20,202 bases of DNA from Gammaproteobacteria bacterium GWE2_37_16 (GCA_001801285.1 MGXG01000008.1:1-20202), one strand, 5' to 3'; numbered from the stretch's first letter, positions 6,652 through 15,179 are shown. The notes: generated by a model from the letters alone, not told the origin. Numbers and translations: made by a program.

Positions 6652-8652
6652 ATGAATTTTGCTGTTATTAGTCCATGGCCCAAGCTAAAAAATGCTGAAT
6701 ATGAGGTTATAGAAAGACTAAAAATAGCTGCATTAAATCTTGGTCATCAATGCATAGTTGTAGATAATGATGGATATACTGTTGACGAAAAACATGTCCA
6801 AATTAGTGCAAAAGATGTAAGTTTTTGTATTGCTTTACATTATATAAGTCATAAATTATTTGGTATTTATACCTATGCGGCAATGTGGAATCCTCCAGTT
6901 TATATTGCTAAATGGGGGTATGAGCATATGATTACCAATATCCTCAGCTGTGATGATTTTTTAGTTTATCAGTCAAGCGCAATGCTGTACTACTTGGATA
7001 ATCTATTAACAAACACCGCCAAACCGTTAATGGGACATTTACAGCTTGTTCCTGGGGTTGCTGGAAAGATATATGAGCCAAATATAGAAAATTTTAAAAT
7101 TTTTTATTGTGGAATTAACTGGGAGCGTACAACTAACAGTATAGGTAGACATCATAATTTATTTCATGCGCTGGATAAAACGGGGTTTATGAAAATTTAT
7201 GGACCAAATAAGTTTTTAGGTGTAAGACCTTGGAAGGGATTTAAGAGCTATAGTGGGGAACTGCCTTTTGATGGTGTTTCAATAATTAAAGCGATTAGTC
7301 AGTGTGGCGTTGCATTAGTTTTTTCATCTGATGATCATAGAAAATATGGGGCTGTTTCGAGTAGAATATATGAGAGTTGTGCTGCTGGAGCGGTGGTTAT
7401 TTCTGACGACAACCCATTTATTTTACAGGAATTTGGTGATTCAGTTTTGTCTATCAAACATTCTGATAAGTGGGAGGAAAATTTCTCTCAAATATTAGAG
7501 AAAATTAAGTGGATTGAACAAAACAAGGAACGTGCTATTCAAAAGGCTCGTGAATGTCAAAAAATATATGTCCAAAAGTTTTCTTTAGAAAAAATGATTG
7601 GTGACATCACAGCAAGTCATCAAAATAGATTACAGCAAGTTTATAAAAAAATACGTGCTAACAACCATAATGATATTATAGATGTAATTGTGATCCTTGA
7701 TAAGGACATATTTGTTGAAGTAGAGAAGATATGTGCTGTTTTAAATGAACAAATTTATCAAAACATAAATTTAATAATTCTTGCGTCTCGAAATGGAAAA
7801 GAGGCTAAGTCTGAAATAGAAAAAATTCTAATAGAGAAGTGTAACCAAAATATTACCCGCAAAATTTTTGTTGGTGATGAGGTGAGTGTATTAGCGAAAA
7901 ACGATGGGCTTTCACAATGTGTAACATTTGGATTAATGACATTTCATGCTTTACAGTCTCTTAAAGGGAATTTTTTTACATTTTTATCCGTGCATAGTTG
8001 TTGGGATTGTAATCATTTATCCTCTTTGAAAAGAGTATTTGAAGATAATGACGACTGTTTTGCTGCTTACTCCGCGTTTGAAGTCCAAAGCAAAAAAAAA
8101 GGAAATGGTTTTGAGGTAAGCTCTTTCAATCATCTGGTGTATAGCGATAAAAGTTCAGATATTGGTTTGTTGCTGAAATTTTCTTCCCATATTCCTGAGT
8201 ATAGTGTGTTGTTTAAGAGAGATGTTAGTGAAGATGTACTACTTAGGCATCTTTATTTTTTTGACACCATAGATTGCAGGTTTGTGATAAGGCTATTTTT
8301 AGTTAATGCTCTTATCAAAGGGAAGGTATTGTTTTCTCAGCAAATGACAGCCAAGTATTTTACACCAATTGATAATGGAAATCGCACCAAAAAATCCGAG
8401 AGAAAAAAAGAAACTTTTAGTGAACTGGAACAAATGGTTTCTCTTGATGATTACTTCAGAAATAATGAAAAATATAGACATTTATACGCCATATATGCTA
8501 ACAGTAACGGCGGCATATCGATTGATTACGATACCTTTAAAGCTTGTTTTAAGCAATTACTCAAGAATATGATTGGTGATAGACCATTGCCGCAATCTAT
8601 AGCGCGTATGTTTTATAGACTGCTTAAGCGGTTGAGTAGTATCGGCAAGTAA
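6652..8652 (+). CDS. Two-domain glycosyltransferase: GT-B (GT1/CgeB-like) plus degenerate GT-A (GT2-like)
   Basis: 666 residues from the ATG at 6652. The first half (about 1-325) looks like a GT-B glycosyltransferase of the Glyco_trans_1_2/CgeB type: SSRIYESCAAGAVVISDD (near 235-252) is the donor-nucleotide loop with the conserved glutamate. The second half (about 340-600) starts with a GT2-like strand, DVIVILDKD, and has the layout of a GT-A fold. At the usual DxD position (about 437-447, in GNFFTFLSVHSCWD) the canonical acidic pair is absent, so this half may be non-catalytic or use another mechanism. No membrane segments are evident, so it is probably cytoplasmic or peripheral. It follows a hairpin-containing gap and precedes wzm by 48 bases. 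Likely role: adding one or more sugars of the exported polysaccharide. Donor and linkage are unknown. Confidence 0.78.
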   Translation: MNFAVISPWPKLKNAEYEVIERLKIAALNLGHQCIVVDNDGYTVDEKHVQISAKDVSFCIALHYISHKLFGIYTYAAMWNPPVYIAKWGYEHMITNILSCDDFLVYQSSAMLYYLDNLLTNTAKPLMGHLQLVPGVAGKIYEPNIENFKIFYCGINWERTTNSIGRHHNLFHALDKTGFMKIYGPNKFLGVRPWKGFKSYSGELPFDGVSIIKAISQCGVALVFSSDDHRKYGAVSSRIYESCAAGAVVISDDNPFILQEFGDSVLSIKHSDKWEENFSQILEKIKWIEQNKERAIQKARECQKIYVQKFSLEKMIGDITASHQNRLQQVYKKIRANNHNDIIDVIVILDKDIFVEVEKICAVLNEQIYQNINLIILASRNGKEAKSEIEKILIEKCNQNITRKIFVGDEVSVLAKNDGLSQCVTFGLMTFHALQSLKGNFFTFLSVHSCWDCNHLSSLKRVFEDNDDCFAAYSAFEVQSKKKGNGFEVSSFNHLVYSDKSSDIGLLLKFSSHIPEYSVLFKRDVSEDVLLRHLYFFDTIDCRFVIRLFLVNALIKGKVLFSQQMTAKYFTPIDNGNRTKKSERKKETFSELEQMVSLDDYFRNNEKYRHLYAIYANSNGGISIDYDTFKACFKQLLKNMIGDRPLPQSIARMFYRLLKRLSSIGK

Positions 8653-8690
8653 GATTTTTTATTATATTATAACGTTGTATAATTAAAACT

Positions 8691-8695
8691 GGTGG
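8691..8695 (+). promoter_or_regulatory. Ribosome binding site favouring the ATG at 8701 for wzm
   Basis: GGTGG lies five bases before the ATG at 8701. The GTG at 8692 falls inside this site and would add only three residues without a ribosome site of its own, so 8701 is the better start. Confidence 0.5.
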
Positions 8696-8700
8696 AAATA

Positions 8701-9483
8701 ATGGTCTTTCTGTTAAGGGATAAATTTTTAAATACTTTTGAGCTTTTGATTTTATTAGTAAAGAAAGAATTAAAAATTCGTTATGCCTATAGTGTACTTG
8801 GTTATACATGGACGCTATTAATTCCTTTGGCTTTTGTTTTAACTTATTTTATAGCATTCAGTATTGTAATGCGCATACAAATGCAGCATTACATTCCTTT
8901 TCTTGTAGCGAATATCTTTCCCTGGTTTTGGTTTGTAAATAGTCTAATACAAGCTACTTGTGTTTATAGACAGAATGCTTCCTTAGTCAAAAAAGTGAAT
9001 ATATCTAGATGGGTATTGCCTACCAGTATTGTAGCAAAAGAAACCATGCACTTTATCTTTGCTTTGCCTATTGTGATAGTTGTTATGGCTTTCGGAATGA
9101 AGACCTTTTATTGGTCGTGGTTGTTTTATGTGCCAATGATGCTAATATTGCAGTTTGTATTTATTTCCAGTCTTGCAAATATACTAGCTTTATTTCATGT
9201 TTTTATAAGAGATATTGAATATTTAATTAGTATAGCTATGAATGTTATATTTTTCATGACTCCTATTGTCTATCCTCTTTCTATGGTGCCACAAAAATAT
9301 AAGATAATATTTTTTCTAAATCCTTTTGCTTCTTTCATCGTTAGTTGGAACTCTATTTGGCTTAAAGGTGGTAATGGTGATGAGCATCTTTTTTTTATAT
9401 GTTTTGTGATTGCATTTGTTACTTGCGGTTTAAGCATATTTACTTATCGTAGGTTATCCAAATATGTTGGAGAACTAATATGA
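8701..9483 (+). CDS. wzm: ABC-2 type polysaccharide export permease (Wzm)
   Basis: 260 residues from ATG 8701 (263 from GTG 8692), the usual Wzm/TagG/KpsM size. An amphipathic N-terminus is followed by KKELKIRYAYSVLGYTWTLL, the conserved lead into the first membrane helix of ABC-2 polysaccharide exporters. About six membrane segments follow, and FFMTPIVYPLSMVPQ and FFLNPFASFIVSW are typical of the second half. With Wzt it would form the inner-membrane channel that moves a completed lipid-linked polysaccharide to the periplasm. Its stop overlaps the wzt start (ATGA, 9480-9483), as expected for an exporter pair. The preceding 48 bases contain a TATAAT at 8678-8683 but no convincing -35. Confidence 0.93.
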   Translation: MVFLLRDKFLNTFELLILLVKKELKIRYAYSVLGYTWTLLIPLAFVLTYFIAFSIVMRIQMQHYIPFLVANIFPWFWFVNSLIQATCVYRQNASLVKKVNISRWVLPTSIVAKETMHFIFALPIVIVVMAFGMKTFYWSWLFYVPMMLILQFVFISSLANILALFHVFIRDIEYLISIAMNVIFFMTPIVYPLSMVPQKYKIIFFLNPFASFIVSWNSIWLKGGNGDEHLFFICFVIAFVTCGLSIFTYRRLSKYVGELI

Positions 9484-10226
9484 TTACAGAAAATGCTATT
9501 GAATGTAAGAATGTTTATAAGGCATATTCTACATATGCAAGTCTTGGGGTGAAGAATCTTTTGTTGGGGAAAAAGCTCAAAAAATCACATAGTTTTTTAC
9601 GTGAATGGGCGTTAGAAAATATAAGTTTTTCAATTAAACAAGGTACTGCATTTGGAATTATTGGTAGAAATGGTTCTGGTAAAACTACTTTACTGTCACT
9701 ATTGCTGGGCGTTATAAGAACACAGCAAGGAGAGGTACGGGTAAATGGTAAAATAGCATCATTACTGGAACTAGGTGCCGGTTTTCACCCAGAACTCACA
9801 GGAAGGGATAATGTTTTTTTGTATGGATCAATATTAGGGATGCGCAGGAGGAAAATCGAAGAAAAATATGATTCTATTGTTAGGTTTTCTGAGCTTGGTA
9901 ATGCTCTAGACAGTCCAATACGTACTTATTCTTCAGGTATGATCGCTCGCCTTGGTTTTTCGACAATCATTCATTATGATGCTGATGTACTATTGATTGA
10001 TGAGGTATTGGCTGTAGGTGACGCACATTTTCAGCAAAAATGTTTTGATTATCTTAAGGAGTATTGTAAGAAAGGTGGGACTTTGGTAATTGTATCTCAT
10101 TCAATGGAATCTGTAGCAAAACTTTGTAAATATGGAATTTGTTTAGATTTCGGGAAAACTTTTTGTTCGGGAGAGATGGAAGATACCATTAAGAAATATG
10201 ATGTTCTTATGAAAAGCAATTTTTGA
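9480..10226 (+). CDS. wzt: ABC-type polysaccharide exporter ATPase (Wzt), short form
   Basis: 248 residues. Walker A is GRNGSGKT (62-69, Lys68), the ABC signature is YSSGM (150-154), Walker B ends LLIDE (Asp174, Glu175), and the H-loop histidine is His207 (SHSMES). LLELGAGFHPELTGRDN, just after Walker A, is diagnostic of the Wzt/TagH/KpsT export subfamily. The protein ends soon after the nucleotide-binding domain; it lacks the C-terminal carbohydrate-recognition domain that long Wzt proteins such as E. coli O9a use to bind a capped chain end. Export should therefore not depend on recognition of a terminal modification by this subunit. It overlaps wzm by ATGA and is followed 18 bases later by the large membrane protein. 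Confidence 0.94.
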   Translation: MITENAIECKNVYKAYSTYASLGVKNLLLGKKLKKSHSFLREWALENISFSIKQGTAFGIIGRNGSGKTTLLSLLLGVIRTQQGEVRVNGKIASLLELGAGFHPELTGRDNVFLYGSILGMRRRKIEEKYDSIVRFSELGNALDSPIRTYSSGMIARLGFSTIIHYDADVLLIDEVLAVGDAHFQQKCFDYLKEYCKKGGTLVIVSHSMESVAKLCKYGICLDFGKTFCSGEMEDTIKKYDVLMKSNF

Positions 10227-10244
10227 TTGATGGGAAATTAATAT

Positions 10245-12524
10245 ATGAGGTTTGTTTTCATGAATGAAAAAGTGAAAAATTGTCTGAAAAAACACGTTTT
10301 TATTATTACGAGTAGCTTTATATTAAATATTTTATTTTTACTGGTGTTTTTTAAGTATGGACAACCGGGGCTTGATAATGTTTCTGCTAGCTACCCCGGA
10401 TTGTACCAAGTTTATTTGTTGGCACATCAACATTATTTTTTCTCAGGAGTTGATTTGTTAACTTCTAGCGGAGCTACTATTTTTTCTTTACGCCCAAATT
10501 TTTTAATGTATTCTCCTGTATTTTTACTTTTATTTACCTGCTTTAAGTTTAGTTTTAAAAGTTTAAATTACCTGATGGATGTCGTAACTTTTTTACATGG
10601 TTTTTTTGCGTTATTCTTTTGCCAACTACTTGCTGGTAGATTTTTTAAAATCGATAAATTATACGCTCTATTATTTGGTGTTTTGTATGTTTTTTCTATA
10701 TCAATGTGTAATGCATATGGATGCATGAGTTTTGTATTTGTAGCGTTGCTTTTTCCTATTATGCTTTATATATTTTTGATTTCTGGGGAGGATAATTTAA
10801 GTTATAGTAAACTTTTTTTACTTTCGTCAATCTTTGTTATCAATTTATTATCAGGTTATATTCCAATGTCGCTAATGGCATTAGTTTTAGCCGCTATTTT
10901 TTCATTGTGTTATTTTTATTTTCTATCTGATATTATATTAAATAATAAGCGAATAATTAAAATGTTTATGCCTAGTGTAATTGCTTGTATGGTAGTAGCA
11001 CCATTATACTTAGCAATCAAAATTCATTTGGGTAGTTTTGGAACAACACCACATGGTTTATTTTTTTCTGCCCATCAACTAGCTGTGCTTCCTTCTGATA
11101 TTATAGCCGGTGTCTTTCCTTTTTTTGGTCATATGCTCAAACCGGTGGAATCAACTATTTTTTTTGGTTTTATTCCTCTTGTTATCTTACTGTTATTTGT
11201 TTTTTCTTTCGACAGGAAAAGGGCACTCGAGAAGCGGGAATTAATGTTATTTAAAATGGCATTTACTCTATATGTAATGTCGTTTTTAATAATTTTTGGT
11301 GAATATTTAAGAATTTCTGATTTATTTTATTATGTTGCTCCCTATATTGGAGAAATGCATATATATCAAAGGTATTTAATTTTAACCAATTTGTTTTTTA
11401 GTTTATTTGTTGTTATAGCATTAGAATATATACTGCGAAATCATCCACAGAAACTAATTAAAATGACCATTTTAATTAGTTTTTTATTAACGGGTTTTGT
11501 ATGTATAGAATTAAATTATAATCTTTCGGTGGCAACCACAATTTTTGGTTTCTCACAATTTTTAGTAATAGAGCTTATGTTACTTACTCTTCTATTGATA
11601 TCATTTTTAATTTTTGATAAGAATGCTAGTAAAGTAATAACTATTTTTTTGGTTTTTATCATGAGTTTAACTTATTTTTATCAATATCAAGAAGCTTTAA
11701 AGGCTACTTTGCCCAATCCGATCATTTGGGATAGTAAAGATGAGCTTGATAGTTTCTTGGGTTTTATACGGTCATATTCTAATAAAAACATCATTAAATA
11801 CGAAAATATCAGTGATGTAATCAATGAAACATATATTCCGAGAAATTTACCATGGGTAGTCCAAAAGGATATTAAGTTATCAAATTATATGGGCTACGAT
11901 ATGCATTTATCTGTTGAACGAGAATATAGTAAATATATTTCAACTTTTGGTAATTTCGATTGGAGGTGGTTGCGTCTAACGGGTTGTCAGTACATAATTT
12001 ATAATGCCAAGGCTTATAAAAAATATAAAGAGATAATTGATAAATATATTGTTCCATCTATACATATAACATTACGTAGTGGTGATGTTGTGGCAAAATT
12101 AAAGCCGGAATTTTCTCTTTATAATTCTGCTTTTGCTAAAAAAGTATTTGATAATGGTTATATACAGGTTCTACATACAACATCTGAACCACAGGTAATA
12201 AATTTTGTTGCTAAACAGCAAGAGATAACTTTGCATCTCAAAGTTACTGATACTAAGACGAGATTAGTTTTGCCGTTTTGGAAAAATTCTTACTGGAGAC
12301 TCAGTATCAATAATGTAGTTGTTCCATTTGCCACTGATAATGATCTTTATTATCATGATTTTTCAGCTGGTGAGTATGATGTTAAGATCTATGCTAGAAG
12401 TTATTTGTTACAGATGTTTTTCTTTATTTACATTGGGTATTGGGTGCTTTGGCTACTCGTGCTATATATGATATTATGGCGACGAAAGAGATTTAATTTT
12501 ATGCGAAAATTGGCAAAGCAATAG
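10245..12524 (+). CDS. Large polytopic membrane protein, GT-C/YfhO-like
   Basis: 759 residues. A first membrane helix (about 17-36) precedes a loop of about 60 residues, then roughly a dozen hydrophobic segments to about residue 485. A soluble, probably periplasmic, domain spans about 490-715, and one last helix (about 718-742) ends in a basic tail (RRKRFNFMRKLAKQ). This organisation, and the LVLPFWKNSYWRLSIN and SAGEYDVKIYARSY segments of the soluble part, resemble YfhO and related GT-C membrane glycosyltransferases. Such enzymes use polyprenyl-phosphate sugars on the periplasmic side, which would make it a plausible third partner for GtrA/GtrB. The length (usual Wzy about 400) and the large C-terminal domain argue against an O-antigen polymerase. 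The start is uncertain: ATG 10245 has only GGGAAA upstream, while ATG 10260 has GAGG at 10247-10250. Confidence 0.7.
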   Translation: MRFVFMNEKVKNCLKKHVFIITSSFILNILFLLVFFKYGQPGLDNVSASYPGLYQVYLLAHQHYFFSGVDLLTSSGATIFSLRPNFLMYSPVFLLLFTCFKFSFKSLNYLMDVVTFLHGFFALFFCQLLAGRFFKIDKLYALLFGVLYVFSISMCNAYGCMSFVFVALLFPIMLYIFLISGEDNLSYSKLFLLSSIFVINLLSGYIPMSLMALVLAAIFSLCYFYFLSDIILNNKRIIKMFMPSVIACMVVAPLYLAIKIHLGSFGTTPHGLFFSAHQLAVLPSDIIAGVFPFFGHMLKPVESTIFFGFIPLVILLLFVFSFDRKRALEKRELMLFKMAFTLYVMSFLIIFGEYLRISDLFYYVAPYIGEMHIYQRYLILTNLFFSLFVVIALEYILRNHPQKLIKMTILISFLLTGFVCIELNYNLSVATTIFGFSQFLVIELMLLTLLLISFLIFDKNASKVITIFLVFIMSLTYFYQYQEALKATLPNPIIWDSKDELDSFLGFIRSYSNKNIIKYENISDVINETYIPRNLPWVVQKDIKLSNYMGYDMHLSVEREYSKYISTFGNFDWRWLRLTGCQYIIYNAKAYKKYKEIIDKYIVPSIHITLRSGDVVAKLKPEFSLYNSAFAKKVFDNGYIQVLHTTSEPQVINFVAKQQEITLHLKVTDTKTRLVLPFWKNSYWRLSINNVVVPFATDNDLYYHDFSAGEYDVKIYARSYLLQMFFFIYIGYWVLWLLVLYMILWRRKRFNFMRKLAKQ

Positions 12525-12850
12525 CTTTTAGTTATTTTAAAATCGTAGTTTGCTGCTGCAGAAATTGAAAAAATACCGGATGCTAGCGTTGGTGTTGTAA
12601 ACCTCCATGAGTTACATAAATTTGTTGTATTGCCGAATACATTGGGTAGAGGGACATTTATTTGCATGGCTTGAAAAATGTTGTAGGTTATGGGGAAAAT
12701 GCGAAAGAAAAATTAATGCTAACACGCAGATGGTTGTTTTAGCTTTTGCCGCGCTATTGCTGAGAAGATTATAAACAGGTTCTAAGTCAGGTTTTTTTTG
12801 TGTAATAGAGTTTAGAATACAGTATAATTTCATGCGGTATAACAAAAACT
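12525..12850 (+). other. 326-base gap without an intact gene; possible decayed coding remnant
   Basis: No complete gene is convincing here. On the + strand a 41-codon open stretch (12549-12671), containing NLHELHKFVVLPNTLGRG, reads like protein sequence but stops at 12672. A different frame (12668-12739) then gives ENAKEKLMLTRRWLF, and a third (12736-12771) gives LAFAALLLRRL. Three protein-like pieces in successive frames suggest an old gene fragment with two frameshifts, but I do not recognise the family and chance is not excluded. Opposite-strand open frames across it have no start signal or recognisable product. A T8 run (12792-12799) has no stem before it. The gap separates the exporter block from the five-gene cassette. 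Confidence 0.3.
12798..12828 (+). promoter_or_regulatory. Candidate sigma70 promoter for the 12851 cassette
   Basis: A perfect TATAAT (12823-12828) is preceded by TTGTGT (12798-12803) with a 19-base spacer, longer than the optimal 17. Transcription would start near 12835, about 15 bases before the ATG at 12851. The position at the end of the longest gap in the window supports it, but TATAAT occurs often in AT-rich DNA. Confidence 0.35.
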
Positions 12851-13819
12851 ATGATAAATTCTTCTAAACCACTTATTCTTTTTTTTGGCTATGGGTCAGA
12901 ATATTCACTACATTCTTTGTATCGATACATGTGTGGATTAGGAGATAATTGTGTTGAAGTTGATATGTTAACACATCCAAATGTGGTGGGTGAATTAAAG
13001 AAAATATGTGGAAAACCTATTATTTTTGTTACATCAGCCCATTTTTTATATGATGATAGAAACTTTTTTTACTATAAAACACATCGTAAAATGATTAGTG
13101 TATTGCAGGTAATATCTACGCTGAGACCAGTTGTTTCTGTTTATTACCCCCATGATCTTAAAGATCCCATTAAAGAAGAAGAAATGCCTTATTTGCCATT
13201 ATTTGATCTTTTTCTTTCACCGCTACCAAATTTGCAATACTTGGAAAAATATTTACCAGTTATTAATGTAGGATGGATTAAATGTGTGTCTGGTCATGCT
13301 AGAGTTATGCCAGATTCTTTTAATCCCAGTAGAGCCGTTTTTTTTACAGGCGCTTATCAATATTATCTAAATGCTGGAATGGATTTTTTTTATCAGGAAT
13401 ATAAACCTTTATTTGATGCTGGTATCGCAGTCAAAATGCCATTATGGCATGATAATGATTTATTTGAAGATTTTTTGCGTCAACGTGAAGTTAAGGTTTA
13501 TCCAAGTAATGCTAATTCAATAGATGTTATGAAAGAAAACGAAGTGATGTTTACTCAAGCTTTATCTTCTGTAAATGTTGAGGCTTCTGGGTTAGGTAAG
13601 AAAGTTGTTTATATCAAAAGCGATATTTTAGATTATAAAAGTCCTGAAAAGGAATTGGAATATTTTGAAAATATAATGTATGTAGATTCCCCCTCAGCTG
13701 CTGCTATTTTAGATAGGGGTTCTATTCTAAACAATATTCCTAGTATAAGTTACTTTGATTTTGTTAAAGCACGAGAGAGTATCATGACTTGTTTTGAAAA
13801 CAGGATGGTGCTTAAATGA
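12851..13819 (+). CDS. Putative GT-B-fold glycosyl- or glycerophosphotransferase
   Basis: 322 residues, soluble, not confidently recognised. It starts with a hydrophobic strand and glycine turn (LILFFGYGSEYSLHSLYRY). VVSVYYPHDLKD and LFDLFLSPLPN follow, as in GT-B enzymes. Near residues 240-256 the segment SSVNVEASGLGKKVVYIKSD resembles the late donor-binding region of CDP-glycerol glycerophosphotransferase-type and related GT-B proteins. The first-domain/second-domain split would be around residue 165. No Shine-Dalgarno is visible before the ATG (AACAAAAACT), and no good alternative start exists before Met27. It heads a cassette of overlapping genes that includes a nucleotidyltransferase and a phosphatase, so it may transfer the activated group they make; this is inference. 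A glycosyltransferase using a sugar nucleotide is equally possible. Confidence 0.5.
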   Translation: MINSSKPLILFFGYGSEYSLHSLYRYMCGLGDNCVEVDMLTHPNVVGELKKICGKPIIFVTSAHFLYDDRNFFYYKTHRKMISVLQVISTLRPVVSVYYPHDLKDPIKEEEMPYLPLFDLFLSPLPNLQYLEKYLPVINVGWIKCVSGHARVMPDSFNPSRAVFFTGAYQYYLNAGMDFFYQEYKPLFDAGIAVKMPLWHDNDLFEDFLRQREVKVYPSNANSIDVMKENEVMFTQALSSVNVEASGLGKKVVYIKSDILDYKSPEKELEYFENIMYVDSPSAAAILDRGSILNNIPSISYFDFVKARESIMTCFENRMVLK

Positions 13820-14577
13820 GTAGGATTTATGCTGCCAAAACAGATTTAAAAAAAGATAAAGTTAAAGAGTTTTTTAAAAAAAGAAGCAGCAAAATTGATG
13901 AGGTAGGTTTGCTTTCAGTGACGATGTACCAAAACAGTGAATTGGCTCTTAAGCGAGATGAATATGAGAAACAAGTAGTGTTGCCTTATTTAGGCCTTTC
14001 TTCCGCAACTCGTGTGCTTGATATCGGTTGTGGAACTGGGAGATGGGGATGTTTTCTTGCAGACAAGGTTGGGGCATATTTAGGTGTTGATTTTTGTTTG
14101 AATTATGTTCAAGCAGCACAAAGCATATTTAATGCGTCTGGTTATGACCAACGTAACTTTTTTTTTCAGCTGTTATCAGTCGATGAAATTAATGTAAATA
14201 ATGTCGCAATCTCAGCGCCTTTCGATTTGATAATTATAGCCGGTGTTATGGTGTATTTAAATGATGAGAATATAATTTCTCTTCTTCATAAACTTGTAGA
14301 ATTCTCACATGATGGAACTATTATTTATATTCGTGAGCCCACAGGTATTGAGCAACGTCTAACTCTTGATGAATTTTTCTCGGAAGAACTGCAAGAGAAT
14401 TATAGTGCTATTTACCGTACATCTTTAGAATATGAGAAATTTTTTAAAGATATTCTATGTCCGATTGGTTTTGAGTTGACTCATTCTCAGCCTTTATACT
14501 CGGTGGATTTATGTAATAGACAAGAGACACAACAACATTTTTTTATTCTTGAATTAAAGAAAGATAGAGTTTTATGA
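13816..14577 (+). CDS. Class I SAM-dependent methyltransferase
   Basis: 253 residues. Motif I is LDIGCGTGRWG (Asp69 to Gly77), followed by an acidic residue at the end of strand 2 (YLGVDFC). The post-II region FDLIIIAGVMVYL and the strand TIIYIREP complete a Rossmann-like SAM fold. The N-terminal 60 residues are helical and basic. It lacks the N-terminal zinc-binding cysteine cluster of the TylC3-type sugar C-methyltransferases, so O-methylation of a sugar or a chain-end cap is more likely than C-methylation (inference). It is coupled to the genes on both sides by ATGA overlaps (13816-13819 and 14574-14577), and AGGA at 13802-13805 serves as ribosome site. Substrate unknown. Confidence 0.82.
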   Translation: MSRIYAAKTDLKKDKVKEFFKKRSSKIDEVGLLSVTMYQNSELALKRDEYEKQVVLPYLGLSSATRVLDIGCGTGRWGCFLADKVGAYLGVDFCLNYVQAAQSIFNASGYDQRNFFFQLLSVDEINVNNVAISAPFDLIIIAGVMVYLNDENIISLLHKLVEFSHDGTIIYIREPTGIEQRLTLDEFFSEELQENYSAIYRTSLEYEKFFKDILCPIGFELTHSQPLYSVDLCNRQETQQHFFILELKKDRVL

Positions 14578-15179
14578 AAGGTAAGATAGCTTATTGTTTT
14601 GATCTTGATGGTACTGTTACTTTGCAGGAAATATTGCCAAAGATAGCTCAAGAGGTTGATTTATTTGAAGAGATTCAATTGTTAACGGAAGCGACGCTAA
14701 AAGGAATAATTCCTTTTGAGAAATCCTTTCGGCTGCGCTGTAAATTATTTTCTGATATTCCTATTACCAAAGTACAAAAAATCATAAGTCATGTTGTACT
14801 AGATGCAGACATTACTAATTTTATCGCGACTCATTTGAAGCAATGCTTTATTATTACGGGAAATCTTGATATTTGGGTGGCGCCACTTGCGCAACAGCTT
14901 GGGTGTCAATTTTATACATCCAAGGCTGAGCATCAGGATAATAAATTCATTCGTCTTTCTCAAATTTTAAATAAAGGTGAAGCGGTGCGTTCAATTCGAG
15001 AAAATTTTGATTATATAATTACCATTGGTGATAGTATGAATGATGTACCTATGTTTGAAGAAGCAGACATAGGTATTGCATATGCTGGGGTACATAATCC
15101 CGTGGGCAGTTTGCTTGATATGTCGCATTATGTTGTAACAAATGGGAAGGGTTTATGTCAGCTATTAAACACGTTGTAA
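14574..15179 (+). CDS. HAD-superfamily phosphatase, SerB-like
   Basis: 201 residues. All four HAD motifs are present: FDLDGT (nucleophile Asp10, Asp12), Thr95 in IITGN, Lys134 in NKGEA, and GDSMND (Asp153, Asp157). The helical cap between motifs I and II and the overall size match the HAD-IB/phosphoserine-phosphatase group. It should hydrolyse a small phosphorylated metabolite in the cytoplasm. The 25-base overlap with the following nucleotidyltransferase implies tight co-expression and a shared pathway. One reading is that it removes a phosphate from an intermediate that the nucleotidyltransferase then activates, but the order and substrate are unknown. A housekeeping SerB would not normally lie inside such a cassette. 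Confidence 0.85.
   Translation: MKGKIAYCFDLDGTVTLQEILPKIAQEVDLFEEIQLLTEATLKGIIPFEKSFRLRCKLFSDIPITKVQKIISHVVLDADITNFIATHLKQCFIITGNLDIWVAPLAQQLGCQFYTSKAEHQDNKFIRLSQILNKGEAVRSIRENFDYIITIGDSMNDVPMFEEADIGIAYAGVHNPVGSLLDMSHYVVTNGKGLCQLLNTL
15144..15151 (+). promoter_or_regulatory. Strong purine-rich ribosome site for the nucleotidyltransferase
   Basis: GGGAAGGG ends three bases before the ATG at 15155, inside the end of the HAD gene. It supports this overlapping start over a later one; the protein's conserved N-terminal loop begins only ten residues downstream, so no later start is possible. Confidence 0.5.

Noticed and set aside
8678..8683. TATAAT before wzm as a promoter
   Set aside because: No -35 at a workable distance, and transcription would begin at or just inside the ribosome site, so it is probably compositional.
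10245..12524. The large membrane protein as O-antigen polymerase Wzy
   Set aside because: It is nearly twice the usual Wzy length and carries a large C-terminal soluble domain typical of GT-C/YfhO-like proteins.
12780..12799. T8 run after CAGG as a terminator in the long gap
   Set aside because: The flanking CAGGTT copies are direct, not inverted, so no stem forms before the T run.
12428..12845. Two overlapping minus-strand open frames of about 78 codons
   Set aside because: One overlaps the end of the large membrane protein gene, neither has a ribosome site or a recognisable product, and the local protein-like signal is on the + strand.
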